Of a DNA stretch of 7,850 bases, positions 1 to 5,584 are shown in pieces. Source of the DNA: an uncultured Roseburia sp. Lineage in GTDB: Bacteria > Bacillota_A > Clostridia > Lachnospirales > Lachnospiraceae. The stretch covers positions 1-7,850 of the forward strand of contig CAAEAE010000011.1 in the NCBI GenBank assembly GCA_900753715.1. The letters run 5' to 3'. Below the pieces are notes generated by a model. That model saw only the letters and a list, made by a program, of their open reading frames with translations. It was not told where the DNA came from and did not search any database. Positions within the stretch are counted from its first letter, which is position 1, and the number at the start of each line of letters is the position of its first letter. The position numbers and the translations under genes were made by a program.

Positions 1-546
1 AATTTTGGAGCAAAGCCATTTTTATATCCACAGCCGGTTATGATTCTGGGAACCTATGATGAAAATGGAAAGGCAAATGCAATGAACGCTGCATGGGGCG
101 GAATTGTAGGTGCAAATGAGATTATTGTAGATTTGTCTGCCCATAAGACAACAGACAATATTATAAAAAATAAGGCTTTTACAGTAGGGGTGGCAGATCT
201 TGAACATCTGGTTGCCTGCGATTATGTGGGAATTGTTTCTGCAAATAAAGAAGCATATAAGATGCAAAAAGCAGGCTTTACTACAACGAAAGGTGAATTT
301 GTAAATGCACCAATCATCAATGAACTTCCATTGACTCTTGAGTGTGAACTTGTAAAAGTTATTGATGAAAGCAAGTATCTTGCGGAAATCAAAAATGTAA
401 GTGCAGATGAAAAATATCTTGGTGATGACGGAGAAATTGATCTTAGTAAATTTACACCAATTACATATGACCCGGTACATCACGGATATTACAGACTTGG
501 AGAACGTGTGGGAAATGCTTTTAAGGATGGAGCAAAGTTAAAATAA
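1..546 (+). CDS. Flavin reductase family protein, 5' end cut by window edge
   Basis: Reading frame 1 is open from the first base, so the gene starts just upstream. The first visible codons read NFGAKPFLYPQPVMILGTYD, and the Met at base 40 is internal. The stretch around residues 14-35 (a VMILGTYDENGKANAMN core, then AAWGGIVG) matches the FMN-binding start of the flavin reductase/flavoredoxin family. These cytoplasmic split-barrel proteins bind FMN, and many reduce flavin with NAD(P)H. About 181 codons are visible, near the usual family length of about 185-190, so only a few residues are missing. The stop lies 15 bases before the likely start of the next gene, suggesting an operon with the decarboxylase/cupin protein. 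The family is fairly sure; the physiological substrate is not known. Confidence 0.88.
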   Translation, partial: NFGAKPFLYPQPVMILGTYDENGKANAMNAAWGGIVGANEIIVDLSAHKTTDNIIKNKAFTVGVADLEHLVACDYVGIVSANKEAYKMQKAGFTTTKGEFVNAPIINELPLTLECELVKVIDESKYLAEIKNVSADEKYLGDDGEIDLSKFTPITYDPVHHGYYRLGERVGNAFKDGAKLK

Positions 547-561
547 GGACAGGTGATTAAA

Positions 562-1329
562 GTGAAAAAAATTGTACAGACAGCAGGAAGAAACGCACTG
601 AATGAATTTGCACCACAGTTTGCACATTTTAATGATGATGTTTTGTTTGGAGAAAACTGGAATAATCAGGATATTGATGTAAAGACAAGATGTATTATAA
701 CAGTCACAGCACTTATCGCTTCTGGAATGATTAATACATCTTTAGTACATCATTTTGAAAATGCAAAAGCTCATGGAGTGACTCAGAAAGAAATTGCAAC
801 CGTGATTACCCATATAGCATTTTATGCAGGGTGGCCAAAAGGATGGGCGGCATTCAATCTTGCAAAAGATGTCTGGAGTATAGACGAAGGTGATCTTTCA
901 TATGAAGATGAAGCAATGAGAGCTCATGCTAAAAAGATGATATTCCCGATTGGAGAGCCAAATGATAAATTTGCACAATATTTTACAGGGAAAAGTTTTT
1001 TGGCTCCTGTGTCTACGTCACAGGTTGGAATTTTCAATGTGACTTTTGAACCTGGTTGCAGGAATAACTGGCATATTCATCATGCAAAAAGCGGAGGCGG
1101 ACAGATTCTTATCTGCATTGCAGGACGTGGATACTATCAGGAAGAAGGAAAAGAAGCAGTAGAAATGAAACCTGGAGATTGTGTCAATATTCCGGCAGAA
1201 GTAAAACACTGGCATGGAGCAGCACCGAATGAATGGTTTTCACATCTGGCAATTGAAGTACCGGGAGAAAAAACATCATCCGAATGGTGTGAAACAGTAA
1301 CTGATGAGATATATGAAAAACTGAAATAA
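562..1329 (+). CDS. Carboxymuconolactone decarboxylase-cupin fusion protein
   Basis: A 255-residue two-domain protein. The N-terminal half resembles the carboxymuconolactone decarboxylase (CMD/AhpD-like) fold: His63-His64 in HHFENAKAHGVTQKEIATVI, His84, then a YAGWPKGW motif. The C-terminal half is a cupin with metal-ligand-like histidines at 171, 173 and 174 (HIHH) and again at 216 and 218 (KHWHG). The Glu usual in cupin motif 1 appears to be Gln. I prefer GTG 562 to GTG 553 because AGGTG at 551-555 sits six bases upstream of it, and the resulting start (KKIVQTAGRNAL) fits my memory of relatives. CMD/cupin proteins are often annotated as decarboxylases or peroxide-related proteins, but the substrate is unknown. 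It sits directly behind the flavin reductase, which suggests a shared redox role (inference). Confidence 0.85.
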   Translation: MKKIVQTAGRNALNEFAPQFAHFNDDVLFGENWNNQDIDVKTRCIITVTALIASGMINTSLVHHFENAKAHGVTQKEIATVITHIAFYAGWPKGWAAFNLAKDVWSIDEGDLSYEDEAMRAHAKKMIFPIGEPNDKFAQYFTGKSFLAPVSTSQVGIFNVTFEPGCRNNWHIHHAKSGGGQILICIAGRGYYQEEGKEAVEMKPGDCVNIPAEVKHWHGAAPNEWFSHLAIEVPGEKTSSEWCETVTDEIYEKLK

Positions 1330-1343
1330 CTACTTAAGCTGTG

Positions 1344-1442
1344 GCGAAGGAAGTGCTTGCCGGAAAGTGGGGGAACGGCGAGGACAGAAAGAAGAGACTG
1401 CAGGCTGCAGGGTATGATTATCCGGCAGTGCAGGCGAAGGTG
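1344..1442 (+). repeat. CW_7-encoding direct repeat, copy 1 (99 bp)
   Basis: This 99-bp, 33-codon unit is closely similar at DNA level to 1485-1576. It contains the tandem 7-mer CTGCAGG twice (1398-1404 and 1405-1411), which keeps the frame correct through RLQAAGYDY. Confidence 0.85.
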
Positions 1443-1484
1443 TGTACTGGTGAAAGGCAGCAAAAAAAGAGTATGGAAGCTACG

Positions 1485-1576
1485 GCAAAGGAAGTCATTG
1501 CCGGAAAATGGGGAAACGGCGAGGACAGGAAGAAGAGGCTGCAGGATATGATTATGGGGCTGTGCAGAGAAAAGTG
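1485..1576 (+). repeat. CW_7-encoding direct repeat, copy 2 (92 bp, 7-bp contraction)
   Basis: This copy is seven bases shorter than copy 1 because CTGCAGG occurs once (1539-1545) instead of twice. The loss shifts the reading frame within the repeat. Confidence 0.85.
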
Positions 1577-1598
1577 AATGAGTTGATGAGATAGTAAG

Positions 1599-1644
1599 AA
1601 GCCTGCTGTTGTCTGTGGAGAAATCTGCGGATGATGGCAGGCTT
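1599..1644 (+). terminator. Long hairpin, copy A: 21-bp stem with GAAA loop
   Basis: Arms 1599-1619 and 1624-1644 pair at all 21 positions (14 Watson-Crick, 7 G-U) around a GAAA loop at 1620-1623. The base of the stem is AAGCCTGC/GCAGGCTT. A modest T-tract (ATTTTC) follows. It begins four bases after the end of the lysin remnant. It shares sequence and architecture with the hairpins at 3074 and 5121. It probably acts as an intrinsic terminator, though its T-tract is the weakest of the three. Confidence 0.75.
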
Positions 1645-1735
1645 ATTTTCATATATATATATATTCGCGAAAATTACAAGAGATGATGGGAAAAAGTGGG
1701 AGTTATCAATGCATAACATATGAAGACCAGAATTA

Positions 1736-1764
1736 TTGTTATAATTGAAAAATCCTGATACAAT
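1736..1764 (+). promoter_or_regulatory. Predicted sigma-70/sigma-A promoter for the DUF6076-like unit
   Basis: TTGTTA (1736-1741), a 17-base spacer and TACAAT (1759-1764). It lies downstream of hairpin A and about 50 bases before the TTG start at 1815. Surrounding DNA is AT-rich, including an AT dinucleotide run near 1651-1664. The rest of the 1645-1814 gap holds nothing else I can identify. Confidence 0.65.
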
Positions 1765-1814
1765 TATTTCAAGCAAAAGATCTGTTGCAAACTTAATGGA
1801 AAGAAGGCGATCCT

Positions 1815-2765
1815 TTGATTGGACACGGCATAGATGTACATTACGAGAATGATCATATAAACACTGTATTATTTCCTGATAGAAGAAAAAGTTATCATGT
1901 TGGAAATATGCTGTTAGAAATGGCTAAAGAGGAAACTAGATATTTATTGATCGAAAAGTTAAAAAATATGATTCATAGTTTTCCAGATTATACAACTTCT
2001 TTAAATGTTGATAGTGTTACAAATGCGCTCAGGTGGCTGTATGGTACTGTTGAGTGTGAAGATTTACCTGTTGCAACGGAAATCTTTAGAAGCTGTTATT
2101 CTGAGATAGTAAAGATGATACTAGAGGATGAAAGAGCTGTAATTGAGTGTAACTGTGTAGGAGATTTTTTAATGAAATGCTATCAAAAATTTAGCGAATG
2201 TATGGGGGTTTTTTGGTTTGGAGTGGACTCATTAGCAAATGTGAATAGCAATATCGAAGATCCTTTATCTGAGGAAATGGTTGCATTGATAAAAAAAGAT
2301 GCTGACAGGATGTATCCGGTTTTGAGCAAAAAATGCAGTAATCGGAGAGTGAAGAAAACAGAAGAATATGAAGTCAGAGAATGGACGACTTTCAATCTAA
2401 AAATGCCTATACAGGTCTTGGAATTTGAATATTGCCGGATGAAAAAGACGGGGAATCTTCTAAAAAAATGTGCAAATTGTGAGAGGTACTTTATAGCGAA
2501 GAACAGGAAAATGATTTTCTGTGAAAATCCTTCTCCACAGAATTCGAATAGAAACTGTAAAGAAATAGGACCGCAAATACGGAGACAACAAAAGAGAAAA
2601 ACAGATATGGAAGAGAAACAGTATCATCGCGATTACACAAGTAAAGCAATGGCTGCAAAAAGGGCTCGCGATAAGGGGGAAAGCGATGATCACTTTTATG
2701 ATGAAATGAGAAGGTTATCGGAAGCACATAAGGAATGTAAGAAAGGAATTAAGGATAATGGATGA
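1815..2765 (+). CDS. DUF6076-like zinc-finger protein
   Basis: A 316-residue protein starting at TTG, supported by GAAGG at 1803-1807 seven bases upstream. The N-terminal two thirds have no motif I recognise. The C-terminal third carries a zinc-ribbon-like set of cysteines: C219-X2-C222 (KKCANCERYF), C236 (IFCEN) and C248 (NRNCKEIG). A very basic, probably helical tail follows (QIRRQQKRK, then AMAAKRARDKG). This arrangement resembles the DUF6076 family common in Lachnospiraceae, assigned here from memory of the cysteine region and tail. The finger and basic tail suggest nucleic-acid binding, but the function is unknown. It has its own promoter, and its stop overlaps the next small gene by eight bases, indicating translational coupling. 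Confidence 0.7.
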   Translation: MIGHGIDVHYENDHINTVLFPDRRKSYHVGNMLLEMAKEETRYLLIEKLKNMIHSFPDYTTSLNVDSVTNALRWLYGTVECEDLPVATEIFRSCYSEIVKMILEDERAVIECNCVGDFLMKCYQKFSECMGVFWFGVDSLANVNSNIEDPLSEEMVALIKKDADRMYPVLSKKCSNRRVKKTEEYEVREWTTFNLKMPIQVLEFEYCRMKKTGNLLKKCANCERYFIAKNRKMIFCENPSPQNSNRNCKEIGPQIRRQQKRKTDMEEKQYHRDYTSKAMAAKRARDKGESDDHFYDEMRRLSEAHKECKKGIKDNG

Positions 2766-2874
2766 AAAACAAAGTAGTTTAAGTGATGAAGTTATTATTG
2801 AAATCGTACATAGCATTAAGGATATTGTTATTGAACTTATAGACAGGGCATTTCCGAAAAAAGAAAATAAATAG
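2758..2874 (+). CDS. Small hypothetical protein, 38 aa
   Basis: ATG 2758 lies inside the last codons of the DUF6076-like gene (ATGGATGA overlap). The frame runs to TAG 2872-2874 and gives a protein beginning MDEKQSSLSDEVIIEIV and ending FPKKENK. AAGGA just upstream is close to the start, so expression probably relies on coupling to the gene before. The sequence alternates acidic residues with isoleucine and valine (IVHSIKDIVIELIDRAF), consistent with one amphipathic helix. There is no signal peptide or cysteine. I do not recognise a family. Its position between two coupled genes supports it as real. Confidence 0.55.
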   Translation: MDEKQSSLSDEVIIEIVHSIKDIVIELIDRAFPKKENK

Positions 2875-2883
2875 GAGGAGCGA

Positions 2884-3060
2884 ATGAAAAGATCAGAAAT
2901 AGCAGAATTTATAGAATCAATGGAAGAGATTGGCGACAACTGGACGGAAGAACAGGTAGAAGATGTGTATGGGGATATGAGCCTTAAAGAAGCTATGGCA
3001 GACAGAAAGGCTAGTGTTGGAAGAATGATAGATATTATTGGAAAAATAATTAATAAGTAA
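2884..3060 (+). CDS. Small hypothetical protein, 58 aa
   Basis: An excellent AGGAGG site (2873-2878) overlaps the previous gene's stop and sits five bases before ATG 2884. The protein starts MKRSEIAEFIESMEEIGD and contains WTEEQVEDVYGDMSLKEAM and a C-terminal hydrophobic helix (MIDIIGKIIN). It is acidic in the middle and has no cysteines. I recognise no named domain. It is the last gene of the DUF6076-like unit; hairpin B begins 13 bases after its stop. The ribosome-binding site and tight spacing make it very likely a real gene. Confidence 0.7.
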   Translation: MKRSEIAEFIESMEEIGDNWTEEQVEDVYGDMSLKEAMADRKASVGRMIDIIGKIINK

Positions 3061-3073
3061 AGATGATGATAAT

Positions 3074-3123
3074 GAAAAACTGTTATCGTTTGTAGAGATA
3101 TCTGCAAATGGTAGCAGGTTTTT
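3074..3123 (+). terminator. Long hairpin, copy B: GATA loop, T-rich tail
   Basis: The loop is GATA (3097-3100). From it, 3096/3101 out to 3080/3117 gives 17 consecutive pairs (4 are G-U), then an A-G mismatch (3079/3118), then five more pairs from 3078/3119 to 3074/3123 (the last G-U). The 3' arm ends in six Ts (3119-3124). It follows the 58-aa gene, and the next predicted promoter begins about 12 bases after it. It is the most diverged of the three related hairpins, yet its changes mostly preserve pairing. Confidence 0.75.
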
Positions 3124-3135
3124 TATGGAATAAAT

Positions 3136-3165
3136 TTGTAGTGGTATATCTGAAGGGAATATGAT
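3136..3165 (+). promoter_or_regulatory. Predicted promoter for the DUF6508-like unit
   Basis: TTGTAG (3136-3141), an 18-base spacer and TATGAT (3160-3165), about 48 bases before the TTG start at 3213 and just downstream of hairpin B. The -35 box is a weak match; TAGAAT (3165-3170) is an alternative -10. Confidence 0.5.
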
Positions 3166-3212
3166 AGAATGAAACAAACATACGTTCAATTGCACAAGGA
3201 TGGTTTATAATA

Positions 3213-3533
3213 TTGACAAAGGCAGAGAAAATACAAAAAATCCAGGAAATATTGGAATTAAACAATCAAAAAGAGAATCTGTATGCAGATCTGTTAAAGA
3301 CAATGGAGAATCTGAAAAATAATTATGGGGATTATATGATTACAGAGCCGATTGACTGTGACGAAGAATTGGAACGTATTCCGGGGGCAGATTATGAGCT
3401 TTGCACAGCATTATTGACAATGCTGCTGAGGGAGGATCATTTTTCCAATGGTTCTTTTGAACGGAGATTTGCTGAGGGGCAGGTGCTTCCAGTCCTAGTG
3501 CGAATTAAGGATGTTTTGAGTGCAGGAGTGTGA
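3213..3533 (+). CDS. DUF6508-like hypothetical protein
   Basis: A 106-residue protein read from TTG 3213. AAGGA (3196-3200) is 12 bases upstream, longer than ideal, but no ATG or GTG in this frame fits better. The first 35 residues are charged and probably helical or coiled-coil (AEKIQKIQEILELNNQKENL). The C-terminal half contains YELCTALLTMLLREDHFSNG followed by SFERRFAEGQVLPVLVRI. This resembles the conserved core of DUF6508 proteins, whose function is unknown to me; the assignment is from memory. It is followed within a few bases by the 75-aa gene. Confidence 0.6.
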   Translation: MTKAEKIQKIQEILELNNQKENLYADLLKTMENLKNNYGDYMITEPIDCDEELERIPGADYELCTALLTMLLREDHFSNGSFERRFAEGQVLPVLVRIKDVLSAGV

Positions 3534-3537
3534 TTTA

Positions 3538-3765
3538 ATGAAAGTCGGGGATACTGCATACATTGTGGAATCAAACAGGTATGTGAGAGAGGTGGAGATC
3601 CGCAGGTGTTCTGGCGGGATGTTCTTGGTCTGGTTTACAGATTCGGGCGGAGGAATACAGGTGAAGGCTCACAGGCTTTTTGTTACAAGAGAAGATGCAG
3701 AGAAGAGTATTGAGAAGTCGGTGGAAAAGGAAGTTCAGGGGAATCCTTATAAGCGGTGGTATTGA
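3538..3765 (+). CDS. Hypothetical protein, 75 aa, probable small beta-barrel
   Basis: I chose ATG 3538 (MKVGDTAYIVESNRYVREVE) rather than the in-frame GTG 3520 because AGGAG at 3524-3528 is placed nine bases before the ATG. The sequence alternates short beta-type stretches (DTAYIVE, REVEIRRCSGG, MFLVWFTDSGG, IQVKAHRLFVT), a pattern like an SH3/KOW-type small barrel. A charged helical tail follows (DAEKSIEKSVEKEV). I recognise no named family. It starts four bases after the DUF6508-like stop and is followed within 18 bases by the DUF2971 gene, so it is part of the same transcript. Confidence 0.65.
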   Translation: MKVGDTAYIVESNRYVREVEIRRCSGGMFLVWFTDSGGGIQVKAHRLFVTREDAEKSIEKSVEKEVQGNPYKRWY

Positions 3766-3782
3766 TAGGAGGTGCAAAAAGG

Positions 3783-4640
3783 ATGGAACTGCGTGATCTT
3801 GAAATAAAGCAGAGAAATGATAGTGCAATGAAAGCTATTGAAAAATATGGAACTGAATTATGGCATTATACAGATTTTAACGCACTAAATGGAATTTTAA
3901 ATGAGAAAAAAATCTGGTTTGGAAGTACTGCCAGTATGAACGATAAAGATGAATTAAGCGGTTTTATTAAGGATTTAAAAAGTGTGGTGCTGTCAGAAAT
4001 AAATAATGAAAATGTTTCAAAAGCAGAAGGGATATTTGAAAGAATTCAAAAGAGATTGTTAGTAGAGTATCCTTACATTTTTTGTGTCACACGGGCACAG
4101 AATGATGCGGCCCAATGGGATCGGTATGCTTATGGAGGTACAGGTGTTGCGATAGTGTTTGATACAGAATTATTATATAAACTTATATATTATAACCGCT
4201 TTATTATGAACGAAGAATAATATGGCTATAATGCAAAGCAGCATAAAATGAAAACACTGTTAGTTGATTATATTCAGGAGAATAGGCTGGAAGAGTTTTC
4301 AGACATAGAGGGTCTGATAGATAATTTATTGCTTTGTGCTATGATACATAAGCATGAAAGTTTCTCAGCTGAACAGGAAGTTAGGCTGTCTCCATATTTT
4401 ATAAAAAATGATGATCCTCACCTCGAATATAGGGTAACAGGAACTATTAGAAGAGTATATGTTGTAAATTTAGATAAATTATGCAAAAAAGAAGATATGG
4501 GTTTGGAAGATTTGATTAAAGCTATTGTTATCGGCCCTAAATCAAAACAAAATATCGAAGATTTGAAATGGTATTTGAACAAAATTAATTTACCGAGACT
4601 TGCTGATAAAGTGCGAAAATCAGATTGCCCATTACGATGA
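3783..4640 (+). pseudogene. DUF2971 family gene interrupted by an in-frame TAA
   Basis: AGGAGG (3767-3772) precedes ATG 3783. The first part has DUF2971 hallmarks: a WHYTDFNALNGILNEKKIWF opening, SMNDKDEL, then FCVTRAQNDAAQWDRYAYGG and TGVAIVFD. It stops at TAA 4218-4220 after FIMNEE. The same frame then continues without another stop to TGA 4638-4640 and carries the family's second half: HESFSAEQEVRLSPYF and a late AIVIGPKSKQNIEDL. No frameshift is needed; one codon restores about 285 residues. The downstream ATG 4248 lacks a ribosome-binding site, so the second half is probably not made alone unless the stop is read through. DUF2971 proteins occur in accessory and defence-adjacent regions; their activity is unknown to me. 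Confidence 0.8.
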
Positions 4641-4657
4641 AATAAGAGATTACACAA

Positions 4658-5107
4658 ATGAGAATATTAATTGATGCAGATGCCTGTCCGGTTGTAAGAA
4701 TTACGGAGCAGGTGGCAAAAGAAAAAGGAATACCGGTTACGCTACTGTGTGACACGAACCATGTGCTACAGTCTGATTACAGTGAGGTGATCACGGTGGG
4801 AGCTGGAGCGGATGCGGTTGATTTTAAGTTGGTGAGCATATGCCAGAAAGGTGATCTTGTGGTGACGCAGGATTATGGTGTTGCGGACATGATACTGGGA
4901 AAATGTGCTTATGGAATCCATCAGAGCGGAAAGTGGTACACCAATGAAAATATTGATCAGATGCTGTTGGAGCGTCACATGGCAAAGAAAGCAAGGAATG
5001 CAAAGAAGAAACATCATTTGAAAGGACCGGCGAAAAGGACTGCGGAGGATGATCAGCATTTTGAGGATTCTTTGAGAAGACTGATTGATTCCATAAAAAG
5101 TGAATAA
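4658..5107 (+). CDS. yqxD: YaiI/YqxD family protein (UPF0178, DUF188)
   Basis: A 149-residue protein, full length for the family (about 145-155). It starts with the family signature MRILIDADACPVVRI (acidic residues D6 and D8), continues with GDLVVTQDYGVADMIL and ends with the diagnostic GPAKRTAEDDQHFEDSLRRL. The fold is PIN-like, with clustered aspartates consistent with a metal-dependent nuclease site. The biochemical role is not established as far as I know. The upstream Shine-Dalgarno is weak (AAGAGA at best). It follows the broken DUF2971 gene by 17 bases and is followed 13 bases later by hairpin C. Being widely conserved, it is probably part of the ancestral chromosome. Confidence 0.93.
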   Translation: MRILIDADACPVVRITEQVAKEKGIPVTLLCDTNHVLQSDYSEVITVGAGADAVDFKLVSICQKGDLVVTQDYGVADMILGKCAYGIHQSGKWYTNENIDQMLLERHMAKKARNAKKKHHLKGPAKRTAEDDQHFEDSLRRLIDSIKSE

Positions 5108-5120
5108 AGTAAATCAGGAA

Positions 5121-5166
5121 AAGCCTGTTGCTGTTTGCGGAGAAATCTGTGGATGGCAGCAGGTTT
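5121..5166 (+). terminator. Long hairpin, copy C: unbroken 21-bp stem with GAAA loop
   Basis: Arms 5121-5141 and 5146-5166 pair at every one of 21 positions (13 Watson-Crick, 8 G-U) around GAAA (5142-5145). The A plus seven-T tail (5167-5174) makes it a convincing intrinsic terminator for the yaiI/yqxD transcript. It is the same element as copies A and B. Confidence 0.8.
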
Positions 5167-5238
5167 ATTTTTTTGTCCGTAAAGTCAAAAAAATCAGAGA
5201 CCAGGACTCCTTGGAACAGTAGGAGGAGGTTTCTGGCT

Positions 5239-5400
5239 ATGGGGAAAATTGAACTGATCGATACCGGCAGACTGACGGAGAAACAGGCTAGGTTAAATAT
5301 GGAAAAGTGTGCAGAGTTTCTGGCAAGGATGATCCAGAAGTACGGGGATGTGGTTCTGGGGGAGATTGAGGAGAGGAATGCACAGCTGCAGAGGAAGTGA
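5239..5400 (+). CDS. Small hypothetical protein, 53 aa
   Basis: ATG 5239 follows a purine-rich AGGAGGAGG block (5221-5229) at a good distance. A longer frame from 5128 is open but would start inside hairpin C without a ribosome-binding site, so I reject it. The protein begins MGKIELIDTGRLTEKQ and continues ARLNMEKCAEFLARMI, then KYGDVVLGEIEE. It is helical with one cysteine and no membrane segment. I recognise no family. CTCCT at 5207-5211 could pair with AGGAG at 5221-5225 across a nine-base loop and cover the ribosome-binding site, but five pairs is weak evidence. It stands alone between hairpin C and the recombinase fragment. Confidence 0.6.
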   Translation: MGKIELIDTGRLTEKQARLNMEKCAEFLARMIQKYGDVVLGEIEERNAQLQRK

Positions 5401-5420
5401 TCGAGTGTGCTGGTGGTCTT

Positions 5421-5450
5421 TTGGGGCTGCCGGTCTTTTTGTGCTATATA
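5421..5450 (+). promoter_or_regulatory. Weak candidate promoter upstream of the recombinase fusion
   Basis: TTGGGG (5421-5426), an 18-base spacer and TATATA (5445-5450). The -35 box matches poorly. It is the best candidate in the 180-base gap 5401-5580, which otherwise holds a short coupled frame and a GGCAACCG repeat. Confidence 0.3.
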
Positions 5451-5533
5451 AACCGCATAGGAGAAGGTGGATTTTGGGGTAGTTTTTTAGTCACTCTGCG
5501 AGTTGGCGTAGGATTGTGATTCCGATATATTTT

Positions 5534-5584
5534 ATGTACGGCAACCGTATGACGATGGGCAACCGAAATGAGGTGAAGATTTGA
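5534..5584 (+). CDS. Possible 16-codon leader peptide coupled to the recombinase start
   Basis: ATG 5534 opens a 16-codon frame (MYGNRMTMGNRNEVKI). Its TGA (5582-5584) overlaps the recombinase TTG (5581-5583) by two bases. GTG 5516 is a possible earlier start in the same frame. No clear Shine-Dalgarno precedes either. This could be a leader, the tail of an older gene, or chance. Confidence 0.25.
   Translation: MYGNRMTMGNRNEVKI
5540..5565 (+). repeat. GGCAACCG direct repeat, 18-bp period
   Basis: GGCAACCG occurs at 5540-5547 and 5558-5565. The first copy lies in a short inverted repeat ACGG-CAA-CCGT. It sits immediately before the recombinase start, where serine recombinases often have binding or att sites, but the function is unproven. 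Confidence 0.4.

Larger units (their letters stand above)
1341..1594 (+). pseudogene. Remnant of a phage-type lysin: two Cpl-7 (CW_7) wall-binding repeats
   Basis: The frame from 1341 encodes AKEVLAGKWGNGEDRKKRLQ followed by AAGYDYPAVQAKV, the signature of the Cpl-7/CW_7 peptidoglycan-binding repeat found at the C-terminus of endolysins and GH25 lysozymes. A second copy begins at 1485 (AKEVIAGKWGNGEDRKKRLQ). It then slips out of frame: the expected AAGYDYGAVQRKVNELMR is present one frame over and ends at TAG 1592-1594. The catalytic domain is absent, an in-frame TAA lies at 1335-1337, and no convincing ribosome-binding site precedes the fragment. This is the decayed 3' end of a lysin gene, probably left by a prophage or mobile element. 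An open frame of 78 codons remains (1341-1577) but is unlikely to be a functional protein. Confidence 0.85.

Noticed and set aside
1137..1652. Minus-strand open frame of 171 codons
   Set aside because: It lies antisense to the cupin gene and lysin repeats, has low-complexity composition and no supporting motif or ribosome-binding site. It is a shadow of the coding repeats.
1651..1664. AT dinucleotide run as a microsatellite or origin feature
   Set aside because: It is short, lies in an AT-rich leader upstream of a promoter, and has no DnaA-box-like neighbours.
4248..4640. Second half of the DUF2971 gene as an independent gene
   Set aside because: No Shine-Dalgarno precedes ATG 4248, and the frame is continuous with the first half apart from one stop codon.
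1599..5166. The three hairpins as integron attC sites between gene cassettes
   Set aside because: They follow stop codons as attC sites do, but I see no R/L-box core sites or extrahelical bases, there is no integron integrase in the window, and the G-U richness points to RNA on the + strand.
5128..5238. N-terminal extension of the 53-aa protein to 90 aa
   Set aside because: It would start inside hairpin C with no ribosome-binding site, while ATG 5239 has a strong purine block upstream.
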